Shown here: piece after piece, positions 63,297-64,000 of the stretch
Layout: each line of letters opens with the position of its first letter
Position numbering within the stretch: position 1 is the stretch's first letter
Origin: Vagococcus carniphilus
GTDB lineage: Bacteria > Bacillota > Bacilli > Lactobacillales > Vagococcaceae
Assembly: GCF_014397115.1 (NCBI RefSeq)
Contig: NZ_CP060720.1
Span: 760,001 to 824,000, forward strand
Direction of reading: 5' to 3'
Length of the DNA: 64,000 nucleotides
Made by a program: the position numbers and the translations under genes
The notes under the pieces: generated by a model
The model's input: the letters and a program-made list of their open reading frames with translations, nothing else
The model's database searches: none
What the model was told of the DNA's origin: nothing

Positions 63297-64000
63297 ATGA
63301 CAAAAAAAATTGTCGCAGTTACAGCCTGTGCAGCAGGAATTGCTCACACTTATATGGCGGCTGAGTCGCTAGAAAGAGCAGCAAAAGAGTTAGGTTACGA
63401 TGTTAAAGTTGAAACAAATGGTGCTATTGGTGCTGAAAATGTGTTAACTAATGAAGATATTGAAAACGCTGACTTAGTGTTAATTGCTTCAGATATTAAA
63501 ATTGATCCAATCAGATTCTCTGGCAAGCCATTATTCGTTACTAAATCAATACCGGCCATTGAAGATGCAGAAGGATTAATCAAAAAAGCATTTGACGAAG
63601 CTGAAGTATTTGGTAAAAAAGGTTCTAAAGTTGGAAAAATCCAAATTGGGAATGACAAAGAAAAAGTAAACTTCTTTACTCATATTATGAGTGGTATTTC
63701 TTACATGGTACCTATGGTTATTGCTGCCGGACTTATTTTAACAATTGCTAATTTGTATGCGTTTCAAAAGGATGACTTAGGTCGTATTGTTGAGTGGGGA
63801 TTTAATACAGATACTCAAATGGGACTTTTAATGTCAAAACTGTTTTATGTAGGGCAAGTTGGATTTAAATTGATGATTCCATTATTTGCCGGTTTTGTCG
63901 CTAACTCAATTGCTGATAAACCAGCGATTGCTCCAGCTATGATTGGTGCCTACTTAGCTAATGACCCTGAATTTTTAGGTGCTGACGCTGGTGGTGGTTT
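63297..64000 (+). CDS. PTS fructose-type transporter subunit IIBC, N-terminal part
   Basis: The first ~234 residues of a PTS protein that runs off the window. The IIB domain begins TKKIVAVTACAAGIAHTYMA, where Cys11 takes the phosphate in the CxxGIAHT motif. A linker near residue 100 leads to the IIC domain with FFTHIMSGISYMVPMVIAAG and the first helices. It imports and phosphorylates fructose or a related sugar, using HPr and enzyme I encoded at 37-39 kb. GGGGAGTGG precedes the ATG. No IIA domain is seen before the IIB. Its substrate cannot be fixed. Confidence 0.9.
   Translation, partial: MTKKIVAVTACAAGIAHTYMAAESLERAAKELGYDVKVETNGAIGAENVLTNEDIENADLVLIASDIKIDPIRFSGKPLFVTKSIPAIEDAEGLIKKAFDEAEVFGKKGSKVGKIQIGNDKEKVNFFTHIMSGISYMVPMVIAAGLILTIANLYAFQKDDLGRIVEWGFNTDTQMGLLMSKLFYVGQVGFKLMIPLFAGFVANSIADKPAIAPAMIGAYLANDPEFLGADAGGG

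Noticed and set aside
1-64000. CRISPR arrays, insertion sequences, rRNA and tRNA genes
   Set aside because: No regularly spaced repeats, transposase-like proteins, or tRNA/rRNA signatures were seen anywhere in the window.

Overview
The window is 64 kb of chromosome from a low-GC Gram-positive bacterium of the order Lactobacillales. An Enterococcaceae member is likely, with Vagococcus or a close Enterococcus relative the best fit. The evidence is the ClpE with CtsR box, DUF1827, ptsHI, the BgsA/BgsB-type glycolipid synthases, the CopY/CopA copper operon, the water-forming NADH oxidase and strong AAGGAGG ribosome sites. The species call is inference. I saw no rRNA, tRNA, CRISPR array or insertion sequence.

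Region by region. 1-9 kb: the end of a very A+T-rich surface-polysaccharide cassette (epimerase, glycosyltransferases, glycerophosphotransferase, EpsG-like polymerase, flippase), closed by the more conserved tagD and galU. 9-12 kb: an accessory patch with a membrane Nudix-like protein, a PP2C-like phosphatase and a divergent two-helix membrane protein. 12-15 kb: an unusual sigma factor heading a DUF1659-DUF2922-GH25 lysozyme operon, divergent from a possible ComK-like gene. 15-24.9 kb: recX, a mutY lacking three of four iron-sulfur ligands, ntdP, two SGNH enzymes around a lipoprotein, a GNAT protein, an AI-2E family protein and a CorC-like protein. 25-34 kb: a probable lipid-linked glycosylation operon (DUF6020, GT2, DUF2304, SMR-like), prfC, a second GT2 and a fused glycerophosphotransferase/glycosyltransferase. 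34-43 kb: DUF1827, clpE, ptsHI and the glycolipid synthases that build the lipoteichoic acid anchor. 43-54.5 kb: ykuJ, tig, clpX, pstS-phoP-phoR with candidate Pho boxes, and copYA. 54.5-57 kb: a probable structured small RNA, a LysM protein and a nucleotidyltransferase. 57-60.3 kb: a two-gene Hachiman (HamAB) anti-phage system. 60.7-64 kb: a VOC protein, nox and the start of a PTS fructose-type IIBC gene.

Much of the window concerns the cell envelope: glycerol-phosphate polymers, glycolipid anchors, O-acetylation and lipid-linked sugars. Protein quality control, phosphate sensing, copper export and redox functions make up most of the rest. The observations most worth a second look are the putative cre-controlled RNA between copA and the LysM gene, the Nudix/PP2C/two-helix patch, the sigma-lysozyme operon, and the clusterless MutY.
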